DNA from: Ruminococcus sp. UBA7013
GTDB taxonomy: Bacteria > Bacillota > Clostridia > Oscillospirales > Ruminococcaceae
Direction: 5' to 3'
NCBI GenBank assembly: GCA_002449585.1
Contig: DJXD01000018.1
Location: 1 to 21,314 of the forward strand
Length of the DNA stretch: 21,314 nucleotides
A program made the translations under genes and the position numbers. The notes below the pieces were generated by a model. That model was given only the letters and a program-made list of their open reading frames with translations. It was not told the DNA's origin and did no database searches. Below, piece after piece: positions 1-7,437 of the stretch (within the stretch, counting starts at the first letter, position 1; each line of letters opens with the position of its first letter).

Positions 1-56
1 GGTAGAGCAACTGACTCTTAATCAGTGGGTCCTGGGTTCGAGTCCCCGATGGTGCA
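1..56 (+). tRNA. tRNA-Lys(CTT), 5' end cut by window
   Basis: The anticodon arm CTGA-CTCTTAA-TCAG (11-25) gives anticodon CTT, and the T-loop TTCGAGT is present at 37-43. The 3' acceptor strand ATGGTGC (49-55) is followed by discriminator A56. The 5' acceptor strand and part of the D arm lie outside the window. No CCA is encoded. The acceptor strand is followed at once by its own complement (see findings). Confidence 0.93.
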
Positions 57-89
57 TTATGCACCATAGAGGATGGTGTAGTGTGTTGT

Positions 90-161
90 GGCCCGTTGGT
101 CAAGCGGTTAAGACTCCGCCCTCTCACGGCGGCAACACCAGTTCGAGTCTGGTACGGGTCA
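90..161 (+). tRNA. tRNA-Glu(CTC)
   Basis: A full cloverleaf can be drawn. Acceptor GGCCCGT (90-96) pairs with ACGGGTC (154-160) with one G-U, and the discriminator is A161. The anticodon stem CCGCC/GGCGG encloses loop CTCTCAC, anticodon CTC. The T-loop is TTCGAGT. CCA is not encoded, so the 3' end must be added after transcription. Confidence 0.95.
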
Positions 162-198
162 TTACAGAAGTAATGTTCTGTAGGATAAAAATAGAATA

Positions 199-314
<116 letters not shown>

Positions 315-318
315 ATAT

Positions 319-394
319 GCTTCCTTAGCTCAGTCGGTAGAGCATTCGGCTGTTAACCGAACGGTCGTTGGTTCGAGTCCAACAGGGAGCGCCA
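319..394 (+). tRNA. tRNA-Asn(GTT), CCA encoded
   Basis: Acceptor GCTTCCT (319-325) pairs with AGGGAGC (384-390) with one G-U, and the discriminator is G391. The anticodon stem TTCGG/CCGAA encloses CTGTTAA, anticodon GTT. The T-loop is TTCGAGT. Unlike the Lys and Glu genes upstream, CCA is encoded at 392-394. It begins only a few bases after the 5S gene, so the two are almost certainly cut from one precursor. Confidence 0.96.
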
Positions 395-403
395 TAAAGA
401 AAG

Positions 404-434
404 AACTCTGATGTGAAAGCATCAGAGTTTTTTT
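404..434 (+). terminator. Rho-independent terminator of the tRNA/5S cluster
   Basis: AACTCTGAT (404-412) and ATCAGAGTT (421-429) form a perfect 9-bp stem with an 8-nt loop. The stem is followed by a run of T to 434. It sits just downstream of tRNA-Asn. Confidence 0.92.
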
Positions 435-445
435 GATGAAAATTT

Positions 446-472
446 TCCCTGCTCTCGGAAAGAGGGCAGGGA
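446..472 (-). terminator. Probable terminator of the minus-strand operon
   Basis: An 11-bp stem (446-456 with 462-472, one G-U) has a 5-nt loop and lies just past the stop codon at 478. On the minus strand it is followed by AAATTTTC, a weak U tract, so termination may be incomplete. It ends close to the plus-strand terminator, forming a convergent terminator pair. Confidence 0.6.
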
Positions 473-477
473 CTTGA

Positions 478-1548
478 TCAGGAATTATCATTTTTCCAAG
501 GTATTATTTTTTTGAGTAATGAGCCGAAGCCTTTTTTTTCGGATTCTTCTGAGGAAGCATTTTTTTCTGCTTCCTGTTCCTGTGCTTTGCTGCGCTTTTG
601 ATTCAAAGCTTGTTTGTCTTTTTCATAGCCCTGAATAAAGCGTTCGGATGCTCTACAGAGTGTTGAAAAATCAACATGTCCTGCTGAAAGTAGATCAGAA
701 GCTATGGAATCCAGAGGGCGGATATATAATTCATTTTCGTTCATGATTGCAGTGAAATACCAGATTTCATCAGAATCATACTCATCCATTTTGGCCTTGA
801 GTTCTTGTTTAAGCTGCTTCTGATCTTCAAATTCCGTGGCATGATCAACACGATCTGCAATATAATGTTTTTTGCTGTCATGCCGGAGACACATGGTTTT
901 ATAAATTTTGATTTCAGCGCAAGATTTTGTTTTTAATTGCTGAACAAGGGGTTCAGGAATTACAATTTGACTGGCACTTTCTGAAAGGTCTGCACCTACG
1001 TTGATGGTTTCGGAAAATTGGAGCGGTAAAGCATGATGAGGGAAATCCGTAATAGCAAAGCTGAATGGAACATCAGAAGCAAGCATTTTCTGGCTCATTT
1101 CGATCAGATTTTTTTGTAATTCTTTTGAAGCACGCAAAGACATTGCAGATTTATCTATTTCATCCAAAGAGATCAGATTCATGCCAGTGTGTTTCCAACC
1201 AGCCGCACAGGCAAATAATAATTTCCAACGTGATAGCCGCCATGCCGTGCGGAGACTTTCTTTCATGACAAGAAATCCTTCTAGCCGGGCTTCTCTTTGA
1301 ATATTGCTGGCACTGCATCGGAGTAGAGCTAAGCCTTCTGGCAGACAGCAACAGAAAAGGCTACCATCCAACTTTTTTTCCATTTTTATGACATCCGTCG
1401 CAGACTGGATTTTTCCGTTCAATGTTTGATATAATGTTTTTAGCTTGCGCATACTTTCATCACTGCATTCAGTCCATGTGGCCTGATCTTCTTTCAGATA
1501 GGGAAAATGCAGTGAACCTATGCGGAGCGCAAAAGCGGTATATTCCAA
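478..1548 (-). CDS. Orphan protein A, paralogue of the upstream 340-aa protein
   Basis: A 356-aa predicted cytosolic protein that I do not recognise as a named family. The start is TTG at 1548, chosen because GGAGG lies 7 nt upstream. That site sits in the last codons of the preceding gene, 2 nt away, so the two are translationally coupled. It shares blocks with the 340-aa neighbour: LFCCCLPEGLALLRC against LFICMPPPYCCALLRC, DVPFSFAITDF against KEPFSFLFGPL, and LYIRPLDSIASDLL against RPLRVVDLIAEADV. The last ~60 residues are Lys/Glu/Gln-rich, ending in the basic amphipathic stretch GFGSLLKKIIPWK, which could contact a membrane or partner. It is the last gene of the chaperone/GTPase operon. 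A role as a scaffold or adaptor for the GTPase is only inference from context. Confidence 0.85.
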   Translation of the reverse strand: MEYTAFALRIGSLHFPYLKEDQATWTECSDESMRKLKTLYQTLNGKIQSATDVIKMEKKLDGSLFCCCLPEGLALLRCSASNIQREARLEGFLVMKESLRTAWRLSRWKLLFACAAGWKHTGMNLISLDEIDKSAMSLRASKELQKNLIEMSQKMLASDVPFSFAITDFPHHALPLQFSETINVGADLSESASQIVIPEPLVQQLKTKSCAEIKIYKTMCLRHDSKKHYIADRVDHATEFEDQKQLKQELKAKMDEYDSDEIWYFTAIMNENELYIRPLDSIASDLLSAGHVDFSTLCRASERFIQGYEKDKQALNQKRSKAQEQEAEKNASSEESEKKGFGSLLKKIIPWKNDNS

Positions 1549-1550
1549 AA

Positions 1551-2573
1551 TTATTCCTCCTTTCGAAATGCATAACGTTTTTCAGGATCGGAAGCAATTG
1601 AACCGACTTCCCATTGCATTTTTTTAGCAAATTCTCGGATAACATCTGCTTCTGCGATCAGATCCACCACCCGGAGCGGTCTTTCTTCGGGGATAGGCTT
1701 CCAGCTGCTGAACAGGATTTCTTTTTTAGTTTCATTTTTGGTTTTTTCATAAATTGCCCAGCGGCGAGATTCTTTTTTATTTTCTTCGATCTGATCATAT
1801 CGGAGATAATATTCATGTGTTTCTGTGACAGGGCGTGATGTGGAAATATAACGCATCTTTCGGAATGGATCTGCGGCTTGATCTGGTTCTTCCTGCTGTT
1901 CAGCGATGGTAGAGAATATTTCCTGAACTTGATATTGCTTTCCAATTTTTTTGGCATAATAATTTGCCAGAGGGCCGAATAGAAAAGAAAAGGGTTCTTT
2001 GGAAAGATAGATTTTTTCACATAATGCAAGCCATGCTTCTTGAGCAGAAGGAGTACCCATTTTGGAATATAGCTCTTCCGGCCTTGCATCCATATAAGGA
2101 TTCAATACAATATTTTCAGGCAGAGCAGCGGATTTTTGAATCTGTCCACGGCGAAGCCGGCCATATAAAGCCGTACGATCTTCTTTCATCCAGATCAGTA
2201 AAGAGGGAAGTAATGCAAAAAATTGTTCTCTCTGATCAAATGGACAGCACCAACCCTCTGTTGACCAAATATCTTGATTTCGTACTTCTTTCAGCCATGT
2301 GCCGGGCGTATCGCCTTCAACACGGGTACAGCGCAGGAGGGCACAGCAATAAGGGGGCGGCATACAAATGAATAGATAGGTGTCTGCCCAAGGATTATCA
2401 TCCAGAACAAATGCGGCCGGATCGGCTTCTTTACGGCTGATTGCGGAACTGAGCTCGTTGAAATCGCTCAGATATAAAAGCATTTGCTCCGTCCAATAAG
2501 GCGGCTGTGCAAACATCTGGTATCCTTCCAGACGCTCGACACCTCGGCCATATACCATAAGATCAAGTTTCAT
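1551..2573 (-). CDS. Orphan protein B, paralogue of protein A
   Basis: A 340-aa predicted cytosolic protein of unknown function. ATG at 2573 overlaps the previous stop as ATGA, and AAGGAG lies about 10 nt upstream. The N-terminal half is rich in aromatic residues and Cys (LFICMPPPYCCALLRC at about 88-103, then a Trp-rich segment). A middle PFSFLFGPL motif follows, then a charged Glu/Lys-rich C-terminal third. The aligned blocks shared with the downstream 356-aa protein suggest an old tandem duplication. No catalytic motif, signal peptide or TM segment is evident. Position directly after the GTPase and pseudo-GTPase genes suggests a GTPase-associated protein, an inference that a profile search could overturn. 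Confidence 0.85.
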   Translation of the reverse strand: MKLDLMVYGRGVERLEGYQMFAQPPYWTEQMLLYLSDFNELSSAISRKEADPAAFVLDDNPWADTYLFICMPPPYCCALLRCTRVEGDTPGTWLKEVRNQDIWSTEGWCCPFDQREQFFALLPSLLIWMKEDRTALYGRLRRGQIQKSAALPENIVLNPYMDARPEELYSKMGTPSAQEAWLALCEKIYLSKEPFSFLFGPLANYYAKKIGKQYQVQEIFSTIAEQQEEPDQAADPFRKMRYISTSRPVTETHEYYLRYDQIEENKKESRRWAIYEKTKNETKKEILFSSWKPIPEERPLRVVDLIAEADVIREFAKKMQWEVGSIASDPEKRYAFRKEE

Positions 2574-3445
2574 GATTTTGTAACTCCTTTCAAGGCGGAA
2601 TCTTCTGCCAGTGGGCGGCCTTCTGAGAGGGCAAGAAACTGTTCTGAGCCATACATAGACAGAACGGTTTCAGCATAAGCATTTCTTGCCTGATTCAGTT
2701 CCAGCCTTCGGCGGATGGAATTTTTCTGAAACCAGCTGTTCCGCCGGCGGATGATATCATAATTTTCTGATGCTTTTTTCCGCAGAGAAGCAAGCCGGAA
2801 AGATGCGGCAAGTCTGGCGGAACTCCAGAAAATTTCCTGTATGCCAAGCGGAACGGCATTTTCTGGGGCTTTTTGTGAACCATCAGAAGAAAAGCCATTT
2901 GGGTGATACCAGTGACATGCCCAAAGCCGTCCCACAGTCTGAGAATGCAGATCTGGAATCAGATCGTTTAGATATTGTTGTACATCCGTATCAGGCGGCT
3001 TACTGCATTTTACAGCGAAGCAGACATTAGAACGGGATTTATCCAGAAACGGGAAAAGCTGATCAGAAAATTTGCCTGTTTCGGAAACCAAAGCAATGAC
3101 AGCATCAGCAGAATAGAGTTCAGAAGCGCAGAAAAAGCGCAGTCTGCCAATAAATTGTTCATCTGTCTGAACAGAAAGCTCCAGAGTATCGGGAATTTGC
3201 TGGGGGAATTTCAAAGCTTTGTGAAGATCGAAAGCATTTGCATGAGAAGAAGCTTTTAATTCTTCTTGGATTCTTTCCGCACCAAACAGCAATTCTTTGC
3301 CATAATCCCGGATACTGACGGTGATATTTTTATCCTGATAAGTAATCATTGTTTTAGAAGTGGCCACGATCGCCGCCAGAAAGATACGGCTTTCAGCGGC
3401 GGATGGTGTAAGAACGGCAATCTGCTGAATACTTTCGGGCATCAT
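2570..3445 (-). CDS. Degenerate GTPase-fold protein (pseudo-GTPase)
   Basis: A 291-aa protein whose N-terminal ~150 residues align with the neighbouring GTPase, but with the nucleotide motifs lost. IAVLTPSAAESRIFLAAIV (9-27) matches ISLLGGSSSGKTSFFQGIL with every P-loop signature residue replaced (G to T, GKT to ESR). ITVSIRDYGKELL (41-53) matches LLTVTDYAGELID at the G3/Walker B site. SADAVIALVSE (112-122) and NVCFAVKCSK (140-149) match the strand before G4 and the G4 strand. The C-terminal ~70 residues are helical and Arg/Lys-rich. Start ATG 3445 overlaps the GTPase stop (ATGA), with AAAGGAT upstream. I infer a non-catalytic partner of the GTPase. The fold assignment rests on alignment by eye. 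Confidence 0.8.
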   Translation of the reverse strand: MMPESIQQIAVLTPSAAESRIFLAAIVATSKTMITYQDKNITVSIRDYGKELLFGAERIQEELKASSHANAFDLHKALKFPQQIPDTLELSVQTDEQFIGRLRFFCASELYSADAVIALVSETGKFSDQLFPFLDKSRSNVCFAVKCSKPPDTDVQQYLNDLIPDLHSQTVGRLWACHWYHPNGFSSDGSQKAPENAVPLGIQEIFWSSARLAASFRLASLRKKASENYDIIRRRNSWFQKNSIRRRLELNQARNAYAETVLSMYGSEQFLALSEGRPLAEDSALKGVTKS

Positions 3446-4785
3446 GTGGCAGATCCTTTCACAGTGATCTGTTCTGTATTCTCTACGATTTCGAGGGGCA
3501 TTTCTGGTTCAAAAACATCAGCGAACAGATCGGGCTTTGAAGTCAAAGCGGTTCTTAATTCATTCAGCTGATTGAGCTGATATTTCAGAAGTGCAATTTT
3601 TTCTTTTTCTTCTTTTTTTCTGAATACGCTCTGGAGAAAATTTTTTTTCAGTTCTCCGAGTTCTTCCTGTAATTCTGACATATGTCCCATGATGGCATTA
3701 TAAAGGCAGAACAAGACAGAAATATCAATATTTTTCTGATGCAGATCAGCATCTTTGAGCACTTCATTATTAAATGCGTTTACGTTTGGTGTTCCGTCAC
3801 GTTTCCGCCCCAGAGCGGTCACAGGGATGACACCGGTACTCCATTTTTTATTTTTGGCTGAGATAAATGCCATTCGGTAAACATAAGATTTCAGATCTTG
3901 TTTTGTACGTGCAAACTGATTGTTGCTAAGACGTTCATCAATTGTGGGACTATCAGTTTGTGTGAGAGCGAGGAGAATAGAAAAATTTTTCTTTTGCAGT
4001 GCTCGCATGATAGAATTGACATTATCAGCTGACAATGCATTTCTTGCGGGGAGCAGTTTGAACATACATTCATCGGCCTTATAAATATCTTGAATATGAT
4101 TATTCAATTCACGGACATTGGCAAGCAGGATTGCGGCATCACTGGAATCAATATATGTGGCAAGCATATTAACCATTGTAGATTTATTTTCATCAGATGC
4201 ACTATCAATTAATTCGCCTGCGTAGTCTGTTACGGTAAGAAGGCATTTGGCTTTCCCATTGAGCAGTACATGAAATGTAATATTGACATAACGAACGGTT
4301 GCGGTTGGATCTTGGAAGCCGTCTTCTGGTATAATTCTGAACATTTTTCTGAGCTGATCCGCCAGTTTCATAGATTCGGCTGTCCGATCTTTTGCGGAAA
4401 CGGTGATATCTCTATCAACATCATTTACATTCTTTTGTTTAGTAGGCGGGGGAAGAGTTTCAGCAGTAGGAGAAGACCATTTTACAGAGTCCATAGTCTT
4501 CATAGCAGCATAAGGATTTGATAATTCTGGATCTTCTTCTGTCTGATTCACTGTCAGAACTTGTTCTTGAATCTCATCAGAATCTTTTTTTGGACTTACA
4601 CCACGGCTGATTATGATCGGCATAAGATTGATATTATTATCTTTATTCAATACAAGAATATCATCTGTCAATGATTCCAGAATTCCCTGAAAGAATGAGG
4701 TTTTTCCAGAGCTTGATCCGCCCAGCAATGAAATATTGATATGCCGCATTTCCATTGGCTCGGATTGATTATTTTTAGATGCCAT
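3442..4785 (-). CDS. P-loop GTPase with C-terminal coiled coil
   Basis: A 447-aa predicted nucleotide switch. Visible motifs: P-loop GGSSSGKT (22-29), G3/Walker B DYAGE (187-191) in TVTDYAGEL, a G4-like TQTD (275-278) where NKxD or TKxD would be usual, and a G5-like ISAK (308-311). A ~150-residue polar insertion lies between G1 and G3 and probably holds the switch I region. Residues 370-415 are strongly Leu/Glu/Lys-patterned, a likely coiled coil. No TM segment is seen, so it probably reaches the membrane through partners. The Gln in place of Lys at G4 may weaken guanine specificity, so GTP against ATP use is uncertain. Start ATG 4785 with AAAGGGA upstream. It is followed with a 4-bp overlap by the pseudo-GTPase gene. 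Large TRAFAC-like or 'double-GTPase'-type families are possible assignments. Confidence 0.87.
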   Translation of the reverse strand: MASKNNQSEPMEMRHINISLLGGSSSGKTSFFQGILESLTDDILVLNKDNNINLMPIIISRGVSPKKDSDEIQEQVLTVNQTEEDPELSNPYAAMKTMDSVKWSSPTAETLPPPTKQKNVNDVDRDITVSAKDRTAESMKLADQLRKMFRIIPEDGFQDPTATVRYVNITFHVLLNGKAKCLLTVTDYAGELIDSASDENKSTMVNMLATYIDSSDAAILLANVRELNNHIQDIYKADECMFKLLPARNALSADNVNSIMRALQKKNFSILLALTQTDSPTIDERLSNNQFARTKQDLKSYVYRMAFISAKNKKWSTGVIPVTALGRKRDGTPNVNAFNNEVLKDADLHQKNIDISVLFCLYNAIMGHMSELQEELGELKKNFLQSVFRKKEEKEKIALLKYQLNQLNELRTALTSKPDLFADVFEPEMPLEIVENTEQITVKGSAT

Positions 4786-4813
4786 AGCTTTTTATTCCCT
4801 TTCTTGTTGATTT

Positions 4814-5383
4814 TTAATATAATAATTTGACAAGCAGTCCCATGAGCAAAACTGCTCCCAGCAAAGTCAGCCGACGAGTATGACCGATTCCATAAAAAAT
4901 GCCTTTCAGCAAGTGCCATGCAAAAGAAATTGCCCATAGAGCAGATCCGCCTTTAATCACAAGCTCCACTGCTTTCCAGCTCAGGCATTGTGAAGGATCT
5001 TCCATAGTACTTGATAATAGAAGTGCGCCACGCAATGCGAAAGAAAACAGCCACCAAGAAATGACATTCCGGATAATCTGTTCTGTCAGAATATGTGAAA
5101 GCGGAAATTCATATCCGCAGGCAGGTTCTTTTTTCTGAAATAGAGTTTCATATTCTAGGCATTCTGCCGGACGGAGTTTCTGTAATAGATTAGAAGGATG
5201 ATCCATAGATTCAATATTTCTGAGCTTATCATTTTTATTATGATAACAACGGTCATAGCATTGGGAACAGATTTGCATTTGATCCCCATAAGCCGGATTC
5301 AGGACTGTCCGGCCATTTCGTTTTTTCTGTCCGCAAACAGGACAACAATCTTCCATAGGAGATAATCCAGAAGAAAATGCCAT
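4814..5383 (-). CDS. Zinc-ribbon membrane protein
   Basis: 189 aa. The N-terminal cytosolic part has CPVC (14-17) and CSQC (39-42) with C46 nearby, the spacing of a treble-clef or zinc-ribbon knuckle pair. A hydrophilic linker (50-100) precedes three hydrophobic segments: about 104-124, 145-166 and 172-188, the last ending at the C-terminus. Start ATG 5383 has GGAGGGGG 4-5 nt upstream. It lies 12 bp after the Hsp70-like fusion gene and 28 bp before the GTPase gene. I do not recognise a named family. The context suggests an anchor or adaptor that brings the soluble Hsp70 and GTPase components to the membrane, which is inference. Confidence 0.85.
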   Translation of the reverse strand: MAFSSGLSPMEDCCPVCGQKKRNGRTVLNPAYGDQMQICSQCYDRCYHNKNDKLRNIESMDHPSNLLQKLRPAECLEYETLFQKKEPACGYEFPLSHILTEQIIRNVISWWLFSFALRGALLLSSTMEDPSQCLSWKAVELVIKGGSALWAISFAWHLLKGIFYGIGHTRRLTLLGAVLLMGLLVKLLY

Positions 5384-5395
5384 AAATCCCCCTCC

Positions 5396-7435
5396 TTAAA
5401 ATGGCTGGTAGCTATAATTTATATTTGATGATAGTTTTGTCCAGCCATCATTTTGATTTTTATTTGTCAGTGACAGCAATTTTCTGATCAGCTTATTTTG
5501 ACTGCCCCGGCGATAATGCGTAATCTCGGCAGAAATCATTTCTTCTGCATTGATTTGAATCTGGAATACAAGTTTATCATGAGCTGATTTATACTGTTCC
5601 GGAGGGGTGAATTTGATCATTCCGATACATCGTATTTTCTCACCACCGGGATCAAGTGTACTCTGAATTTGTTCCATACCACGGGGACGAAGATAAAGCC
5701 GCAATTGCTGTTCTGTATGCAGATCTGATTCGTTCAGATAAAGATCATAGATACAGGAAGCCTTTTCCAGCGGTGTTCCTGCCGGGAGAAGGCATTGAAA
5801 GACGGGAACAGAGCGGATCATATCAGCTGTAATAATGCCAAGATCACTATCTGTTTCCTGTGCAGAAGGCAGACTTTGCTTTTCAGAAAGCATACCGGCG
5901 CAGACTGCCGCCCCACGGACAGCTGAGAAAAATCGATCAGAGTGTTGAATTAGAATAGAAAAAGAAGATTGCAGAAATTCTTGTAATACAGGAGCAGAAG
6001 CATTTCCGCCTGTCAGAATTACATTGCTGACAGCATTGGCAGAAATATTTTCTGCTGTCAGACATTGCTGAATACCAGCCCGGATGCTTTTGAATATGGG
6101 TTCAATCAAATTGCGGTACTGCATTCGATTATAGCACAGCCGGATAGCTTTTTCTTCTCCGGAAGCTGTGCAAAGATAGAATAAACAAGTTGCTTCTTCT
6201 TGAAAAGAAAGTGAATGACGGATGTATCTGGCTGCTTTTTGAATTTTTTCTTGATTCTCTGCAAATCGAACAGCATTCAAGCCGGAATCTTGCTGATGAT
6301 ACATCATGATTTCATATTGATTGTCTAATATTTTCAAAATATCATTGCAAAGTGCTTCTGTCATAGCTTGTCCGCCGGAGGTCTGAATACTACCATACGG
6401 CCATTTTCCAGCAATATGTTCAGGAGAAATCAGGCTAATATCTGTACTTTCACCGGCATCGATTACTAATATAGATTTTTGATCCTGCATTCCGTGCCAG
6501 AGTACAGAACAGGAAGAAGAAGCTGTTAACTGTACGGAAATATCTGCTTCCTCGGCGGTCTTCTGCATGAATGTGCGAATTCCTTGTGATAGCCCTGCAT
6601 GTAATGACATGATACAGGGGGCATCTGTATAATAATATAATTTTTCCGTCATTTGACGACGGAGATATTTAAAAAATTCTAATATAATAATATGCCGTGT
6701 TTCTTGGATAAATGCACCATCTGCCGCTGTTACGGAAACAACCTGTTCGGGATCTGTAAACAGATCAAAGCAGTGAAGCAATCCGGCTGTTCCTTGCTGA
6801 TGGAGGGAAATCGCTTCTTCTCCAAATACGCACCGACCTTGACTATGATAAGCAATCACAGAGGGAATCATGGGAAGCTCTTCCAGTACACCGGCACGAC
6901 TTAGACGGGAAACACGGGTAAAATCTGTACCCGGATCAATCCCGAAACACCAGGCATTTTCCGGAATCTGAAGTGAAAAGCCTGAAATCTGCATTTCATG
7001 TGCAGGAATGCCGCAGGAAGGGAAATCAGACATCAACCATTCCAGAGCGGTATGCCGAGTGATCCGGCGATCTGCATGGCTTTCTGTCATCTGCATCAGC
7101 AAAGCATTGAATGCAGATGCCTCCACATGAAGCGGCAAAGTTTTCTGATCTGGAATTTCTCCGGTCAGCATGGTAAATAACAGCATTCCCATGACAAAAA
7201 TAATATCTGCATCTGTTCCGTCAGGATGTGCCGGGCGAAAATTTTGATCCCAATCCTGTGCAGGAGAAATGAATTTTAGAATTTCTGCTTGATCATTCTC
7301 CTGTTCGATCATGAAGCAGGAAGGATTTAATTTTCCGTATGTTTTTACGGGCATCAGCAGCAGCTGTGACAGAATGCCAGCAATTTGCCTTTCTTTCGGT
7401 TTTTGCTTTATCCAGTCTGAAAATAAAATTTCCAT
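5396..7435 (-). CDS. Pseudokinase C-lobe fused to degenerate Hsp70-like protein
   Basis: 679 aa. Residues ~5-137 resemble a protein-kinase C-lobe without an N-lobe. FSDWIKQ resembles the hinge/alpha-D region, YGKLNPSCFMI (33-43) matches HGDLKPSNILI with the catalytic Asp lost, ILKFISPA (52-59) replaces the KLxDFGxA strand, DADIIFVMGMLLFTMLTG (75-92) matches the alpha-F 'DIYSLGxxLYELLTG' helix, and HADRRITRHTALEWL (120-134) matches 'DPxxRPTAxEALEHL'. From ~162 an actin/Hsp70 fold follows: GIDPGTDFT (165-173), LVIDAGESTDISLI (323-336) and VILTGGNASAPVLQEFL (472-488). It ends in a substrate-binding-beta-like region (530-679). Phosphate loop 2, DIGGGT in DnaK, has degenerated to DAGEST, so ATPase activity is doubtful. 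Start ATG 7435, with GGAGG inside the last codons of the canonical Hsp70 gene. Confidence 0.86.
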   Translation of the reverse strand: MEILFSDWIKQKPKERQIAGILSQLLLMPVKTYGKLNPSCFMIEQENDQAEILKFISPAQDWDQNFRPAHPDGTDADIIFVMGMLLFTMLTGEIPDQKTLPLHVEASAFNALLMQMTESHADRRITRHTALEWLMSDFPSCGIPAHEMQISGFSLQIPENAWCFGIDPGTDFTRVSRLSRAGVLEELPMIPSVIAYHSQGRCVFGEEAISLHQQGTAGLLHCFDLFTDPEQVVSVTAADGAFIQETRHIIILEFFKYLRRQMTEKLYYYTDAPCIMSLHAGLSQGIRTFMQKTAEEADISVQLTASSSCSVLWHGMQDQKSILVIDAGESTDISLISPEHIAGKWPYGSIQTSGGQAMTEALCNDILKILDNQYEIMMYHQQDSGLNAVRFAENQEKIQKAARYIRHSLSFQEEATCLFYLCTASGEEKAIRLCYNRMQYRNLIEPIFKSIRAGIQQCLTAENISANAVSNVILTGGNASAPVLQEFLQSSFSILIQHSDRFFSAVRGAAVCAGMLSEKQSLPSAQETDSDLGIITADMIRSVPVFQCLLPAGTPLEKASCIYDLYLNESDLHTEQQLRLYLRPRGMEQIQSTLDPGGEKIRCIGMIKFTPPEQYKSAHDKLVFQIQINAEEMISAEITHYRRGSQNKLIRKLLSLTNKNQNDGWTKLSSNINYSYQPF

Positions 7436-7437
7436 GA

